Positions 1 through 12,691 of a stretch of 64,000 nucleotides of DNA are shown here, in pieces; position 1 is the stretch's first letter; each line of letters opens with the position of its first letter. The notes under the pieces are model-generated. The model worked only from the letters and a program-made list of their open reading frames with translations. It was not told where the DNA came from and did no database searches. Source of the stretch: Muraenolepis orangiensis. Its lineage: Eukaryota; Chordata; Actinopteri; Gadiformes; Muraenolepididae. The stretch lies in assembly GCA_027704905.1 (NCBI GenBank), contig CM051005.1:28926314-28990313 (forward strand), written 5' to 3'. The translations under genes and the position numbers were made by a program.

Positions 1-296
1 ACAAGGTACAAGACACAAGACACAAGATACAAGATACAAGATACAAGATACAAGATACAAGATACAAGACACAAGATACAAGATACAAGACACAAGGTAC
101 AAGATACAAGACACAAGGTACAAGATACAAGACACAAGATACAAGATACAAGATACAAGACACAAGGTACAAGATACAAGACACAAGATACAAGATACAA
201 GACACAAGACACAAGATACAAGACACAAGACACAAGATACAAGATACAAGATACTAGATAGAAAATACAAGATACAAGATACTAGATACAAGATGT
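1..296. repeat. 7-bp tandem array (ACAAGAT-type)
   Basis: Almost perfect head-to-tail copies of a 7-bp unit, ACAAGAT, with ACAAGAC and ACAAGGT variants. It runs from the window edge and is followed at once by a retroposon terminal segment. A matching arrangement occurs at 26020-26395, so the array is probably the expanded 3' tail repeat of a non-LTR element read on the minus strand. Confidence 0.9.
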
Positions 297-440
297 TTTA
301 TTGGCCATCCAAGTACAATGGAATGCTTACTCCCCATTCCCTCCTGCAGTATGATTTTTTAAAACAATACAAAACATAAAACATTTAAAAACATTTAAAA
401 ATCAAAGTATAACTTTGATGTGACAATAAACTTGAGTTGA
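297..440 (-). mobile_element. Retroposon 3'-terminal segment
   Basis: This segment contains a block starting GGAATGCTTACTCCCCATTC that recurs almost identically at 26292-26330. In both places it sits just right of an ACAAGAT-type array and a TTTTATTGG motif. The shared layout indicates two copies of one element whose 3' end, on the minus strand, is the 7-bp array. No coding remnant is visible, so the family (LINE or SINE tail) is not determined. Confidence 0.55.
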
Positions 441-459
441 CTTGAGTCCAGAAAGTTCA

Positions 460-690
460 GCAAAGTATGACAGTGTAATGTTAATGACATGTTATGATAG
501 AGTCATGTTAATGACATGTTATGATAGTGTAATGTTAATGACATGTTATGATAGTGTAATGTTAATGACATGTTATGATAGTGTAATGTTAATGACATGT
601 TATGATAGTGTAATGTTAATGACATGTGATGATAGTGTAATGTTAATGACATGTTATGATAGAGTAATGTTAATGACATGTTATGATAGT
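460..690 (+). repeat. 27-bp satellite, short inverted arm
   Basis: About eight copies of a 27-bp unit containing TAATGTTAATGACATGTTAT. They are the reverse complement of the long array at 843-3873. Just left of it, 414-460 matches the inverse of the sequence just right of the long array. The locus is therefore an inverted repeat with very unequal arms. Any open frame through it arises only because 27 is divisible by 3. Confidence 0.9.
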
Positions 691-842
691 GATATCTGGT
701 CCTACAGATCTCCTCAATGCATGGAAGTGCACACCCCATGATTTTTTCTGCTGTCCACACGACCCTCTGGATGGAGGACCACCAGATTTAAGGATAGTTT
801 TTATCCACAGGCAGTGACCTACTGAACTGCTAGGAGTGCTGC
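690..842 (-). mobile_element. LINE fragment between satellite arms
   Basis: On the minus strand a short frame reads WTAEKIMGCALPCIEEI. This resembles the C-terminal region of CR1/L2-type LINE ORF2, where a motif like RVVRTAEKIIG followed by LP.LE.LY is usual. It is about 150 bp long and separates the two opposite arms of the 27-bp satellite. The fragment is too short to assign to a clade. Confidence 0.45.
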
Positions 843-3800
843 CACTATCATAACATGTCATTAAAATTACACTACTATAACATGTCATTAACATTACACT
901 ATCATAACATGTCATTAACATTACACTATCATAACATGTCATTAACATTACACTATCATAACATGTCATTAACATTACACTATCATAACATGTCATTAAC
1001 ATTACTCTATCATAACATGTCATTAACATAACACTATCATAACATGTCATTAACATTACTCTATCATAACATGTCATTAACATGACACTATCATAACATG
1101 TCATTAACATTACACTATCATCACATGTCATTAACATTACACTATCATAACATGTCATTAACATAACACTATCATAACATGTCATTAACATTACACTACT
1201 ATAACATGTCATTAACATTACTCTATCATAACATGTCATTAACATAACACTATCATAACATGTCATTAACATGACACTATCATAACATGTCATTAACATG
1301 ACACTATCATAACATGTCATTAACATGACACTATCATAACATGTCATTAACATTACACTATCATAACATGTCATTAACATGACTCTATCATAACATGTCA
1401 TTAACATTACACTATCATAACATGTCATTAACATGACTCTATCATAACATGTCATTAACATTACACTATCATAACATGTCATTAACATTACTCTATCATA
1501 ACATGTCATTAACATAACACTATCATAACATGTCATTAACATTACACTACTATAACATGTCATTAACATTACTCTATCATAACATGTCATTAACATAACA
1601 CTACTATAACATGTCATTAACATGACACTATCATAACATGTCATTAACATGACACTATCATAACATGTCATTAACATGACACTATCATAACATGTCATTA
1701 ACATGACACTATCATAACATGTCATTAACATGACACTATCATAACATGTCATTAACATTACACTATCATAACATGTCATTAACATGACACTATTATAACA
1801 TGTCATTAACATTACACTATCATAACATGTCATTAACATGACTCTATCATAACATGTCATTAACATTACACTATCATAACATGTCATTAACATTACACTA
1901 TCATAACATGTCATTAACATTACACTGTCATAACATGTCATTAACATTACACTACTATAACATGTCATTAACATGACACTATCATAACATGTCATTAACA
2001 TTACACTATCATAACATGTCATTAACATGACACTATCATAACATGTCATTAACATTACACTATCATAACATGTCATTAACATGACACTATCATAACATGT
2101 CATTAACATTACACTATCATAACATGTCATTAACATGACACTATCATAACATGTCATTAACATTACACTATCATAACAAGTCATTAACATGACACTATCA
2201 TAACATGTCATTAACATTACACTATCATAACATGTCATTAACATGACACTACTATAACATGTCATTAACATTACACTGTCATAACATTTCATTAACATTA
2301 CACTATCATAACATGTCATTAACATTACACTGTCATAACATTTCATTAACATTACACTACTATAACATGTCATTAACATTACACTATCATAACATGTCAT
2401 TAACATGACACTATCATAACATGTCATTAACATTACACTATCATAACATGTCATTAACATGACTCTATCATAACATGTCATTAACATAACACTATCATAA
2501 CATGTCATTAACATGACTCTATCATAACATGTCATTAACATAACACTATCATAACATGTCATTAACATGACTCTATCATAACATGTCATTAACATTACAC
2601 TATCATAACATGTCATTAACATGACTCTATCATAACATGTCATTAACATTACACTATCATAACATGTCATTAACATGACTCTATCATAACATGTCATTAA
2701 CATTACACTGTCATAACATGTCATTAACATGACTCTATCATAACATGTCATTAACATTACACTGTCATAACATGTCATTAACATGACTCTATCATAACAT
2801 GTCATTAACATTACACTGTCATAACATGTCATTAACATTACACTACTATAACATGTCATTAACATTACACTATCATAACATGTCATTAACATTACTCTAT
2901 CATAACATGTCATTAACATTACACTATCATAACATGTCATTAACATTACACTATCATAACATGTCATTAACATTACTCTATCATAACATGTCATTAACAT
3001 TACACTATCATAACATGTCATTAACATTACACTACTATAACATGTCATTAACATTACACTATCATAACATGTCATTAACATTACACTACTATAACATGTC
3101 ATTAACATTACTCTATCATAACATGTCATTAACATTGCTCTATCATAACATGTCATTAACATTACACTATCATAACATGTCATTAACATTACACTATCAT
3201 AACATGTCATTAACATTACTCTATCATAACATGTCATTAACATTACTCTATCATAACATGTCATTAACATTACACTATCATAACATGTCATTAACATTAC
3301 TCTATCATAACATGTCATTAACATTACTCTATCATAACATGTCATTAACATTACTCTATCATAACATGTCATTAACATTACTCTATCATAACATGTCATT
3401 AACATTACACTACTATAACATGTCATTAACATTACACTACTATAACATGTCATTAACATTACTCTATCATAACATGTCATTAACATTACACTATCATAAC
3501 ATGTCATTAACATTACACTATCATAACATGTCATTAACATTACTCTATCATAACATGTCATTAACATTACTCTATCATAACATGTCATTAACATTACACT
3601 ACTATAACATGTCATTAACATTACACTATCATAACATGTCATTAACATTACACTATCATAACATGTCATTAACATTACTCTATCATAACATGTCATTAAC
3701 ATTACACTATCATAACATGTCATTAACATTACACTATCATAACATGTCATTAACATTACTCTATCATAACATGTCATTAACATTACACTATCATAACATG

Positions 3801-3873
3801 TCATTAACATTACACTATCATAACATGTCATTAACATTACTCTATCATAACATGTCATTAACATTACAGTGTC
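843..3873 (-). repeat. 27-bp satellite, main array (~112 units)
   Basis: About 3.03 kb of head-to-tail 27-bp units with core CATAACATGTCATTAACATT. Units vary at a few fixed sites: ACTATCA/ACTACTA/CTCTATCA and TTACAC/TGACAC/TAACAC. The unit has no stop in several frames, so a 1,076-codon frame is open on the minus strand with a 9-residue repeat. I read that as a consequence of unit length, not a gene. The satellite abuts a LINE 3' end on the right. Confidence 0.95.
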
Positions 3874-3892
3874 ATACTTTGCTGGACTTTCT

Positions 3893-6003
3893 GGACTCAA
3901 GTCAACTCAAGTTTATTGTCACATCAAAGTTATGTATAAGCAATGGGTGAAAATCTTATGTGCAATACCCGACGACAGACAACAGTTATACAAATAAAAA
4001 TAATAGAATATCATTTTTTTTCTAGAATAATAGAAAAAGTACAAACTGTATAAAGTTAAATATATAAAAATATAAAAGTGCATGTATGGAATGCAATATA
4101 TTAGCACAAAAAAGAGCAATATATATAAATCAATGTAATAAAATATACATTGTTATATGCTATACGCCCTTGTTCAGCAGCCTGATGGCCTGACTGTGGA
4201 AGCTATCTCTGAGTCTATTTGTACGGCACTTGATACTGCGGTATCGCCTGCCTGACGCTAACAGTGAGTACAGTTGGTGGCTGGGGTGGGCAATGTCTTT
4301 ATGATGCGTTTGGCCTTGGCCACGCACCGCTGGTTGTATATATCCAGGAGGGAGGGGAGCTCACCTCCAACGATATACTGGGCCGTCCGCACCACCCTTT
4401 GAAGTGCTCTGCGCTTGAGTGCGGTGCAGTTCCCGTACCAGGCGGTGATACACCCTGTCCATGGTGCCGTTATAGAATGTTCTCAGGATGCGGGGGGCCC
4501 ATGCTGAAATACAGGCGATTTTGGGCCCTTTTCACCACGTGTGTTGTGTGGACCATGTGAGGTCCTTGGGGATGTGCACGCCGAGGAACTTGAAGCTACT
4601 GACCCTCTCTACTGCAACACCGTCGATGGAGATAGGGCCGTGCTCTCCTCTCTGCTTCCTGTAGTCCACGATCAGCTCCTTGGTCTTCTTGACGTTGAGG
4701 GCGAGGCTGTTCTCCTGGCACCACTGCTCCAGCGATCCGACCTCCTCCCTGTAGGCTGTCTCGTCGTCGCCGGCGATCAGGCCCATCACTGTCGTGTCGT
4801 CAGGAAACTTGATGATGATGTTGGAGCTGTGCATAGCCATGCAGTCGTGGGTGTAGAGGGAGTAGAGGAGAGGGCTCAGCACGCATCCCTGGGGGGCTTC
4901 CATGTTGAGGGTCAGTGGCTCTGAGGTGGTGCTGCCCATCCTCACCACCTGGCGGCGGTCCGTCAGGAGGTCCAGTATCCAGCTGCATGTGGATGGTATG
5001 CTATACTGCAGCATAGAGTCTGATTGGTCTGACCAGCATTGGACCTCCCTCACATCGATTGGTTGCTGCTTCAGTCTCTGCCTATAGGCAGGGAGTAGCT
5101 GGATAGAGCGGTGGTCTGATTTGCAGAACGGTGGGCGGAGGAGGGCCTTGTAGCCATCACAGAAGGGAGTGTAGCAGTGGTCGAGGATCCGCTCGCCCCA
5201 TGAACATTCTTCAGGTTCGCCTTGTTGAAGTCCCCCGCCACGCAGCCTCGGGGTGGGCCGACTCCTGTTCGCTGATAGCCTGTACAGTTCCTTCAGCGCT
5301 GTGTCCGTGTTGGCTTGTGGGGGAATGGTCACGGTTACCGCTGTAAACTCCCGAGGTAGCCAGTGTGGACGGCACATAAGCATCAGGTACTCCAGGTCCG
5401 GGGAACAGAAAGACTTGTGGGGATGTACATGACTTTGGTTGCACCAAGATCTATTTATCATGAGACATACCCCCCCCCTTCTCGATCTTTACTGGAGAGA
5501 GCCTTTGTTCTTTCCGCCCGGTGGACGGAAAATCCCGTCGGCTCCATAGCTGCGTCGGTAACCCCCTCCGACATCCATGTCTCTGTAAGGCAGATGATAC
5601 AATTGTCCTTAGTTTCCCGGTGGAATTGAATACGAGCCTGTAGCTCGCTTAACTTATTGTCCAGAGACTGTACATTAGCCAGTAGAATGGTGGGTAGTGG
5701 GGGGCCTGACTAGCACGCCGGCTCGCTTCCCTTGCTTCTTCCTGCGATGCTTGCGTGTAATCGTGCCCAAGATGGTTGGAGATAATCTAGCTGTGACTTC
5801 GGGCGGGACGTCCGAGTCGAAAACTCCGGTAGGCGGCGAGCGACTGTCGATCTAATCTCCAGAAGTGTGCAAAAGTCATAAATGAACGTGCTGCTAACTA
5901 TCTGAACAAAGATAGTCGCGATAAAAACAATAAATAACAAAACACTGCGTCGTCGTGCGGAGCTCGCAACACGGCAGCCATCTCGAACGACGCCGTACTC
6001 CAT
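3893..6003 (-). mobile_element. CR1/L2-like LINE, internally deleted
   Basis: Minus-strand non-LTR retrotransposon. The 3' end, with an AAACTTGAGTTGACTTGAG tail, is at about 3893-3935. The endonuclease N-terminal part (LLANVQSLDNKLSEL, then CLTETWM) lies near 5500-5660, and upstream sequence reaches about 6000. The RT part at 4532-5461 reads WILDLLTDRRQVVRMGS, GAPQG-like EAPQGCVLSPLLYSLYTHDC, and IIKFPDDTTV, where canonical FADD has become FPDD. Compared with the copy at 39-41.4 kb, the second half of the linker and the front half of RT are missing between about 4990 and 5030. Frameshifts follow near 4530. The element is dead. The Rex1/CR1/L2 subdivision is not resolved. Confidence 0.8.
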
Positions 6004-6230
6004 CATTACTCACTACAGTTACTGCACTGTTCTGCACTGTATTCATGATGCTGCTGCACTACTGGCACTTTAAAATGCTATTAAATGCTTTTGCACAATT
6101 CAGCACATGTACATATCATCAGTCACTTTATTGTTCTCTTTAGGTTCATTTGTATTGTGTAAAGTATTGTTATAGTATCGTGTTTTAGAGGTTCATACTG
6201 CGGGTCCATTGTACTTGAATCTTGAATGAA
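6004..6230 (+). mobile_element. Possible retroposon tail
   Basis: This segment ends in GTACTTGAATCTTGAATGAA, the kind of short tandem tail seen on plus-strand LINE ends elsewhere in the window (for example 44370-44390). The body is A/T-rich with no coding signal. The assignment rests only on this terminal motif. Confidence 0.35.
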
Positions 6231-7914
6231 TAGGAAATGACGGAACCAGAATCAGCAGGAAGGAGGAGATGATTGGCTATTCTGAGCAGGGTGGAACCAG
6301 ACTGAATGAGCTCAAAGAGGGAGTCGGTTCTCACGTGGTTCTCTCTTTCCGGTTCCTTCAGAACGGGACATTTGAAACATTTGAAACCATTTGAAACTGG
6401 CCGGTAGTTATTTAGTTATTAAAAACAGAGCGGTCAAGATGCAGCGGTTTTCAGGGAGAGAGGGTCAGAGCCAGAAGAGGTAACACTATGGGAGATAGGA
6501 GAACAGGGAGAAGTCTTGATGACGGCTGGGTGGAGGAGGGGTTCATAAAGCATTAGTGTGAGCTGGATCAGTGAGAGAGAAGCCAGATGGTGTGCAGAGG
6601 GAGCTGGTGGATGGAGCTGGTATCAGTGGAGCTGTCTAGAAACAGTCAGTAGTGCAGTCTAGAAACAGTCAGTAGTGCAGTCTATAAACAGTCAGTAGTG
6701 CAGTCTACAAACAGTCAGTAGTACAGACTAACTCTGTAGCAGTATGCAAGGTTTTCATTTCAACCTACGATAAACTCTCACATTAAAAGCAAGTGATGAA
6801 AGTGATCTTACAGCATTTTCTCAGTTCTTCGTGAAACTGAGAACCCACAGGAAAAAATGCAACAGATTGTTATTTGGGTGGTTCTAACAGATGTCTGGTG
6901 TTTGAGTTGGAAGAGAAGCATATTTGAAATCCCCCTAAGCTGTCATAACATCCCTCCTGCCTGGGGAATAGGTCAAAATATATCGTGTATTTTGCCTGTT
7001 TAAGATTCATATAAGATTCACATAGCACAACATAGATGCACATGTTTATTGATTATTGGGTTTTTGCAGCTTGAAACGTTTTGCAGGATGTTTTAGTTCT
7101 GTGTTGAATGCACCATATGATGAAAGGTCAAAGGTTAACCATCCATACATCCATAGTTGTTGCTCTGTCTTCATACTCCAAACTCCAGATAAAACAGAAG
7201 GAAGGGATCAGTGACACGGATACAGGAAGCGTCTGTTGACGCTTTGATTCATTCTGTACACACCAAGTCTCCACGTGTCTTCGGGTTATGTACTGTGTCC
7301 CAACACAGAAGGGCTAAACTTGAGGATCTAACCCTTGTTTGACTTTAATTCAAAAACAGAGGTACACACACTGATAACAGCCTTATGTGGATAAGGGATT
7401 GGTATAATTAATACAGATGTTTGTGGCGTATGCATTATGAAATGCAGATGTTTCTGACCCCTACTGCGAGGGGGTTGTTTCTGTGTGTTTAGTGCTTGTA
7501 GTGTTTGTTCATCTTGAGGTTTCACTTCAGTGTTTGGGTTTCTGTGAGGGTTGTTAAGGAATGTAAGTTCTGTCCTGGTGTCGAGTGTGAGTTGAGGTGC
7601 AGTAGAGTCATCTTTGTATATTAGTTCTGAGGGGAATGAAGAGAATTCACTGAAGATATGAATGGTGTGGAATGAGGAAGCTGTTAAAAGATAGTATCCT
7701 AGAAACAAACTTGGCATTGATTCCCTATTGCTTCGGAACAATTTCCATGTATCATAAAATCTGATCTGTATACAAACAATATCAACAACAAACTGAAATG
7801 GTATGGCTAGATTTGAGAGTAACTCATAACATTTATCATTCAGACTCATATTATGTTTGGAGTAGATCATACTGTGGTCCCTTCAACCTGTCTGAGTAGG
7901 AGTTTCAGCTCTTT
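6231..7914. other. No gene recognised; small 23-bp repeat
   Basis: Non-coding-looking sequence. At about 6638-6725 there are four copies of a 23-bp unit (AGTCTAGAAACAGTCAGTAG plus TGC, with point changes). A 180-codon minus-strand frame at 7328-7870 has no recognisable domain and no splice or promoter support. I do not call it a gene. Confidence 0.5.
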
Positions 7915-8855
7915 CCCTCCCCTTTCTCTCTTTCTGTCTCTCTCCTCTGTCTCTCTCCTCTGTCTCTCTCCCCTGTCTCTCTTCTCTGTATCTCTCCCCT
8001 GTCTCTCTTCCCTGTATCTCTCCCCTGTATCTCTCCCCTGTATCTCTCTCTGTCTCTCTTCTCTCTCTCCCCCCTGTCTCTCTCCTCTGTCTCTCTTCTC
8101 TCTCTCCCCCTGTCTCTCTCCTCTGTCTCTCTCCTCTATCTCTCTTCTCTCTCTCCCCCCTGTCTCTCTCCCCTGTCTCTCCTCTCTGTCTCTCTCCTCT
8201 GTCTCTCTCCTCTGTCTCTCTTCTCTCTCTCCTCTGTCTCTCTCCTCTGTCTCTCTTCTCTCTCTCCCCCCTGTCTCTCTCCTCTGTCTCTCTCCTCTGT
8301 CTCTCTCCTCTGTCTCTCTCCTCTGTCTCTCTTCTCTCTCTCCCCCCTGTCTCTCTCCTCTGTCTCTCTCCTCTGTCTCTCTCCTCTGTCTCTCTTCTCT
8401 CTCTCCCCCCTGTCTCTCTCCTCTGTCTCTCTCCTCTGTCTCTCTCCTCTGTCTCTCTTCTCTCTCTCCCCCCTGTCTCTCTCCTCTGTCTCTCTCCCCT
8501 GTCTCTCTCCTCTGTCTCTCTCCTCTGTCTCTCTTCTCTCTCTCCCCCCTGTCTCTCTCCTCTGTCTCTCTCCTCTGTCTCTCTCCTCTGTCTCTCTTCT
8601 CTCTCTCCCCCCTGTCTCTCTCCTCTGTCTCTCTCCCCTGTCTCTCTCCTCTGTCTCTCTCCTCTGTCTCTCTTCTCTCTCCCCCGTCCTCTCCTCTGTC
8701 TCTCTCCTCTGTCTCTCCCCTGTCTCTCTCCTCTGTCTCTCTCCCCTGTCTCTCTCCTCTGTCTCTCCCCTGTCTCTCTCCTCTGTCTCTCTCCTCTGTC
8801 TCTCTCCTCTGTCTCTCTCCTCTGTCTCTCCTCGTCTCTCTCCTCTGTCACCTGA
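7915..8855. repeat. Polypyrimidine satellite (~940 bp)
   Basis: Nearly pure C+T on the plus strand, built from a 13-bp-like unit CCTCTGTCTCTCT. A CTTCTCTCTCTCCCCCC block interrupts it every 60-80 bp, giving a second, longer period. Long frames occur on both strands because stop codons are almost absent. Such mirror-symmetric pyrimidine tracts can form triplex (H-) DNA. No gene is implied. Confidence 0.92.
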
Positions 8856-9122
8856 GCTCACACTTAAAGGTATGATCAATGTAAACTCAGTCTACAGCAA
8901 AAGTAAAGCAAAATAGTTTAATACAATTTAATAAAATGCTTCCAATTAATTATTTTTTAACCTCATTGCAATTCTGGCTTCAGCTTCAATGAGCTTCTTA
9001 GCACCCAGATTTTAGAGGAATGCAGTTCTTCTACCACACAGGAAGATGCTTTTTGATTGGCAGTAGTTACTGCTTAGCTTACTGCACATGATGTCTGAGC
9101 AAGTCCTTTATATTCAACTCAA
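8856..9122. other. No recognised feature
   Basis: Short A/T-rich stretch between the polypyrimidine satellite and the LTR-like element. I see nothing coding in it. Confidence 0.4.
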
Positions 9123-9177
9123 TGTCACGGGGCCACGAGGAACGAGGACTTCGGAGGTGAACCCAAATGCACCACAC

Positions 9178-10110
9178 CATTCAAGATTCAAGATTCAAGA
9201 TTCAAGATAACTTTATTTATCCCGAGGGAAATTAAGGTGCAACAGTTGAAACGGGGAATAAATGCACACAAAATATACTAATACCTAAAAACTAAAACCT
9301 AAATAACAAACTAAACTAAACTAAGCTAAACTAGTATAAACAAAATATAACAAAATTAACTCTAAATGAAATCGAAATGTATTGATAGATGAATTGCACA
9401 ATTTACAGTATTATTACAGTAATACGTAGGTATATACAATACACAACAATACGTATAGTGCAAATTGGCAGTAATAAAATACTAATAAATAACTGATGAA
9501 TGCTGAAAAAGTGACATGTGAAAAGTGAAAAGTGAAATTGAATTTACAGTGCAAAATTACAGTGAAAGGATTTACAGTGTGTTGACCTCAGGTCACTGAG
9601 TCTCCACTGTCCCTCTCACGACCCGAGGTAGATGAATTATAGAGACTGATGGACTTCCAGAAAGGACTTCCTGTGGCGTTCTGTGGTGCACCTGGGTGGA
9701 ATGAGTCTGTTGCTAAAGGTGCTTCTATATGAGGTCAGCACCTGATGGAGAGGGTGAGAGTTGTTGTCAAGGATACTACGCAGCTTGCGCAGCATCCTTC
9801 TCTCAGACACCACCAACAAGGAGTCCAGCTGGACCCCCAGGACAGCGCCAGCCTTCCTGACAATCCTGCTGATCTTATTGGTGTCTGCTGATCTCAACCT
9901 GCTTCCCCAGCACACGACACCGGAGAAGATGGCACTGGCTACCACCGACTGGTAGAACATCTTCAGCATCGTGTTACAAACGTTCCTGCCTCCGCAGGAA
10001 GTAGAGACGGCTCTGGCCCTTCTTGTACACAGCCTCAGAGTTCTTGGCCCAGACCAATTTGCTGTCCAGGTGAACTCCCAGGTATTTATATTCCTGAACA
10101 ACTTCTGCGG
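9178..10110 (-). mobile_element. 5'-truncated CR1/L2-like LINE fragment
   Basis: Inserted in the LTR-like element. The 3' end at 9180-9208 carries a tandem TTCAAGA tail, followed by A/T-rich 3' UTR and coding remnants on the minus strand at 9637-10101: MFYQSVVASAIFSGVVCWG, then TNKISRIVRKAGAVLG. This resembles the C-terminal part of LINE ORF2. The upstream portion, EYKYLGVHLDSKLVW, is in another frame, so a frameshift has occurred. The tail sequence matches that at 44215-44390 in the opposite orientation. Confidence 0.7.
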
Positions 10111-10458
10111 GAAAGAGTCTTTACTGATAAATACAGTAACACAAAATCACTTTGATGGAAATGCATAAAACTCAAAAGCAAAAGACCTAATTACCAAAAA
10201 CCTGACGGTGGCATGAGGTGGAAACATGAACGAGTAAGAACTGTAACATGAAAGTACAAGTCTCACAACGTGAAACAAGTAGGAGCCTAACAACCAACGA
10301 AACAGAATATAATGAACTGGCCCAACAAAAGAAGACGCCGCCTATTTAAACACAAGGAACATAACAGGTGGAACAATGAGGTCCCAGGCAGCCAATCAGA
10401 GGCCAGGAAAACATGAGGGGGAAGATCACGGTGATGCGCTGCAGCTGAGAACTAACAA

Positions 10459-10745
10459 GGGGGCGTGGCTACCTGGAAAAAGGCTGGGGAAACCAGGGTG
10501 ACATGACTGAGGGACGTGATAAGGGGGCGTGGCTACCTGGAAGAGGGCTGGGGAAACCAAGGTGACATGACTGAGGGACGTGATAAGGGGGCGTGGCTAC
10601 CTGGAAGAGGGCTGGGGAAACCAAGGTGACATGACTGAGGGACGTGATAAGGGGGCGTGGCTACCTGGACGAGGGCTGGGGAAACCAAGGTGACATGACT
10701 GAGGGACGTGATAAGGGGGCGTGGCTACCTGGACGAGGGCTGGGA
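10459..10745. repeat. 64-bp tandem repeat inside LTR-like element
   Basis: Five copies of a 64-bp unit starting GGGGGCGTGGCTACCTGGAA and including GACATGACTGAGGGACGTGA. The inverse of this unit occurs about 3.5 times at 42630-42840. The repeat therefore belongs to the element family rather than to this locus. Confidence 0.88.
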
Positions 10746-11580
10746 ACGCAGGGAGGCAGAACTGCCAATCCTGATTCAAATACAAATGAAATACATCTTG
10801 GGTGGTCAATGTGTGCCTTTATTGGACTGGAAGCCCTATTCAGTGGCTCTGCCTGATAAAGAAAGAGCAGGTAAAGCATCGTCTTACATCTGACACTCGA
10901 CCTTCCTGGTTCAGAATGGCTGCCATTCCACCTATTCTCCAAAGAGAACCTGGAGCTCCATCGGGGCTCAGAGGAACTGTTCATCATATATCTACTGTGA
11001 GCTAAATGATCACTATAATGATGATAATGATGATGATGATTAATAATGAATAATAATGATGAAGCACTGATGAGACCACGAGGACCTCCTGCTCTCACAC
11101 TGGCTTCCTACCTACACTGTGCTGTGTGATGGAACCTTGAGTAAAACAAGCACAATTGTACATTATGGCCACAGCTGGCAGTCATTATCAATCAGCCCAG
11201 ATGAAGTAAACAGGCCTTTTACTGGCTCTCCAACCCCGAGAGAACAGCAGTGGGTGAGTCATGACTGAGCCATAGAAGGGTTGTCCTCAGTCGTCCCGGT
11301 GGAGAAACAACAGGCAGGGCGGGTCTGGAAACACAGAGTCCAACACTGAGATCCCTTAATCCTACATACAGATTTACTAACCTCACTTAATGAACCAGGT
11401 TAGCTCTGCTGAACGGACTTCCTTGTTAGAAACAAGCGAACAGCAGGCAACCGTCTGTCTGTCTGTCTGTCTGTCTGATGACCAAGGAACTTGTGACATG
11501 TGTGTTTTGGAATGTCAAGTGGATGACCTCTATATAATGACTCTCCTAGGACAGGAACTTCTCCTTCTGCCCCTCCCACA
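10746..11580. other. No gene recognised
   Basis: Non-repetitive sequence with a short TGATGATAA-type tract near 11018-11065 and a short CTGT tract near 11455-11480. I see nothing coding. Confidence 0.4.
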
Positions 11581-11582
11581 TA

Positions 11583-11698
<116 letters not shown>

Positions 11699-11817
11699 AG
11701 GAGTCCCTTAGGATAATCCAATGGTATACTTACTTCTGAGCCTGACAACCCACTACTGATATCCTACTAGGGTATAGTTATTCATGCCATGAGACTTTCA
11801 TCAAATTGTATGTGTAA

Positions 11818-11818
<1 letters not shown>

Positions 11819-11893
<75 letters not shown>
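11819..11893. repeat. (GT)n microsatellite
   Basis: About 75 bp of GT dinucleotides. It is complementary to the (CA)n at 11583-11695, so the two could pair as a hairpin. Confidence 0.97.
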
Positions 11894-11894
<1 letters not shown>

Positions 11895-12431
11895 AGAAGT
11901 TTACTACATGTGTTCCATTACCTGTTACCATTGACCACTTCTCACTGAAGGCTGGGGAGCCCTGAGACCATTATTTAGCTAATAGCCTATATAACAAATA
12001 GCTCTAATAATTCCTATGAAGTCATACTATAATGCATTATGTACATCTACTATGCCTTTACTGGACATCATTAGGAGTTGTATCTAAACATCATGTGATG
12101 TTAGAGTGAGTCTATTGAGCATTGGACAAGTCAAAACTCTAATATTCTTTCATATATCTTTAGATCTATGCCACATTTCATATTATTATGACATGACACG
12201 ATTAGATGTGTTTCTAGCTGTTAATTAACTGTTAATTAATGGCTCCCAGTACAAAGTACTGTCATTAGATCATCTCATCTATTTGAAGGGTCCATTATTA
12301 TATTCCCTGTCAACAGAAGAAGATCAATCCATCTGTAGTTAACCTTTAACCCCTGAATCAAGGGTGAATCAAGGGTGAACTGCTTGTTTTCAGGCCCAAT
12401 GGGAAGATCAGGCATAAGGAACACTGAGGTA
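11894..12431. other. No gene recognised
   Basis: A/T-rich non-repetitive sequence. I see no open frame or family signature. Confidence 0.4.
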
Positions 12432-12603
12432 CTTGTGGTCATGTGATAGGTGGTTGTCATGTGATAGGTGGTGGTCATGTGATAGGTGGTGGTCATGTGA
12501 TAGGTGGTTGTCATGTGATAGGTGGTGGTCATGTGATAGGTGATGGTCATGTGATAGGTGGTGGTCATGTGATAGGTGGTGGTCATGTGATAGGTGGTGG
12601 TCA

Positions 12604-12606
<3 letters not shown>
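12432..12606. repeat. 18-bp minisatellite
   Basis: About ten copies of GTCATGTGATAGGTGGTG with GTT and GAT variants. It runs directly into a (GA)n tract at 12607-12690. Confidence 0.95.

Positions 12607-12690
<84 letters not shown>
12607..12690. repeat. (GA)n microsatellite
   Basis: About 84 bp of GA dinucleotides followed by a short GT run. It lies about 600 bp upstream of the f3 start codon. Confidence 0.97.

Positions 12691-12691
<1 letters not shown>

Larger units (their letters stand above)
9123..10745 (-). mobile_element. LTR-like element, minus orientation, with nested LINE
   Basis: The left end is TGTCACGGGGCCACGAGG. Segments at 9123-9175 and about 10110-10450 are the reverse complement of parts of copies at 42628-43206 and 45118-45535. 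Shared features are a TTTAAATAGGCGGC-like stretch, CATGTTTTCCTG(G/C)CCTCTGA, and a terminal ..CCCGTGACA on the other strand. The TGTCAC..GTGACA terminus and promoter-like TTTAAATA suggest an LTR, but no primer-binding site is clear. It is split by a LINE at 9178-10110 and ends in five 64-bp repeats (10459-10745). Confidence 0.6.

Noticed and set aside
670..3900. 1,076-codon minus-strand open frame
   Set aside because: It is the 27-bp satellite read in one of several stop-free frames. The repeat unit is divisible by 3 and similar frames exist on the other strand.
7328..7870. 180-codon minus-strand frame as a gene
   Set aside because: No recognisable domain, no splice support, and composition similar to its surroundings.
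7853..8879. 340-, 322- and 247-codon frames
   Set aside because: They are produced by a C+T-only tract lacking stop codons on either strand.
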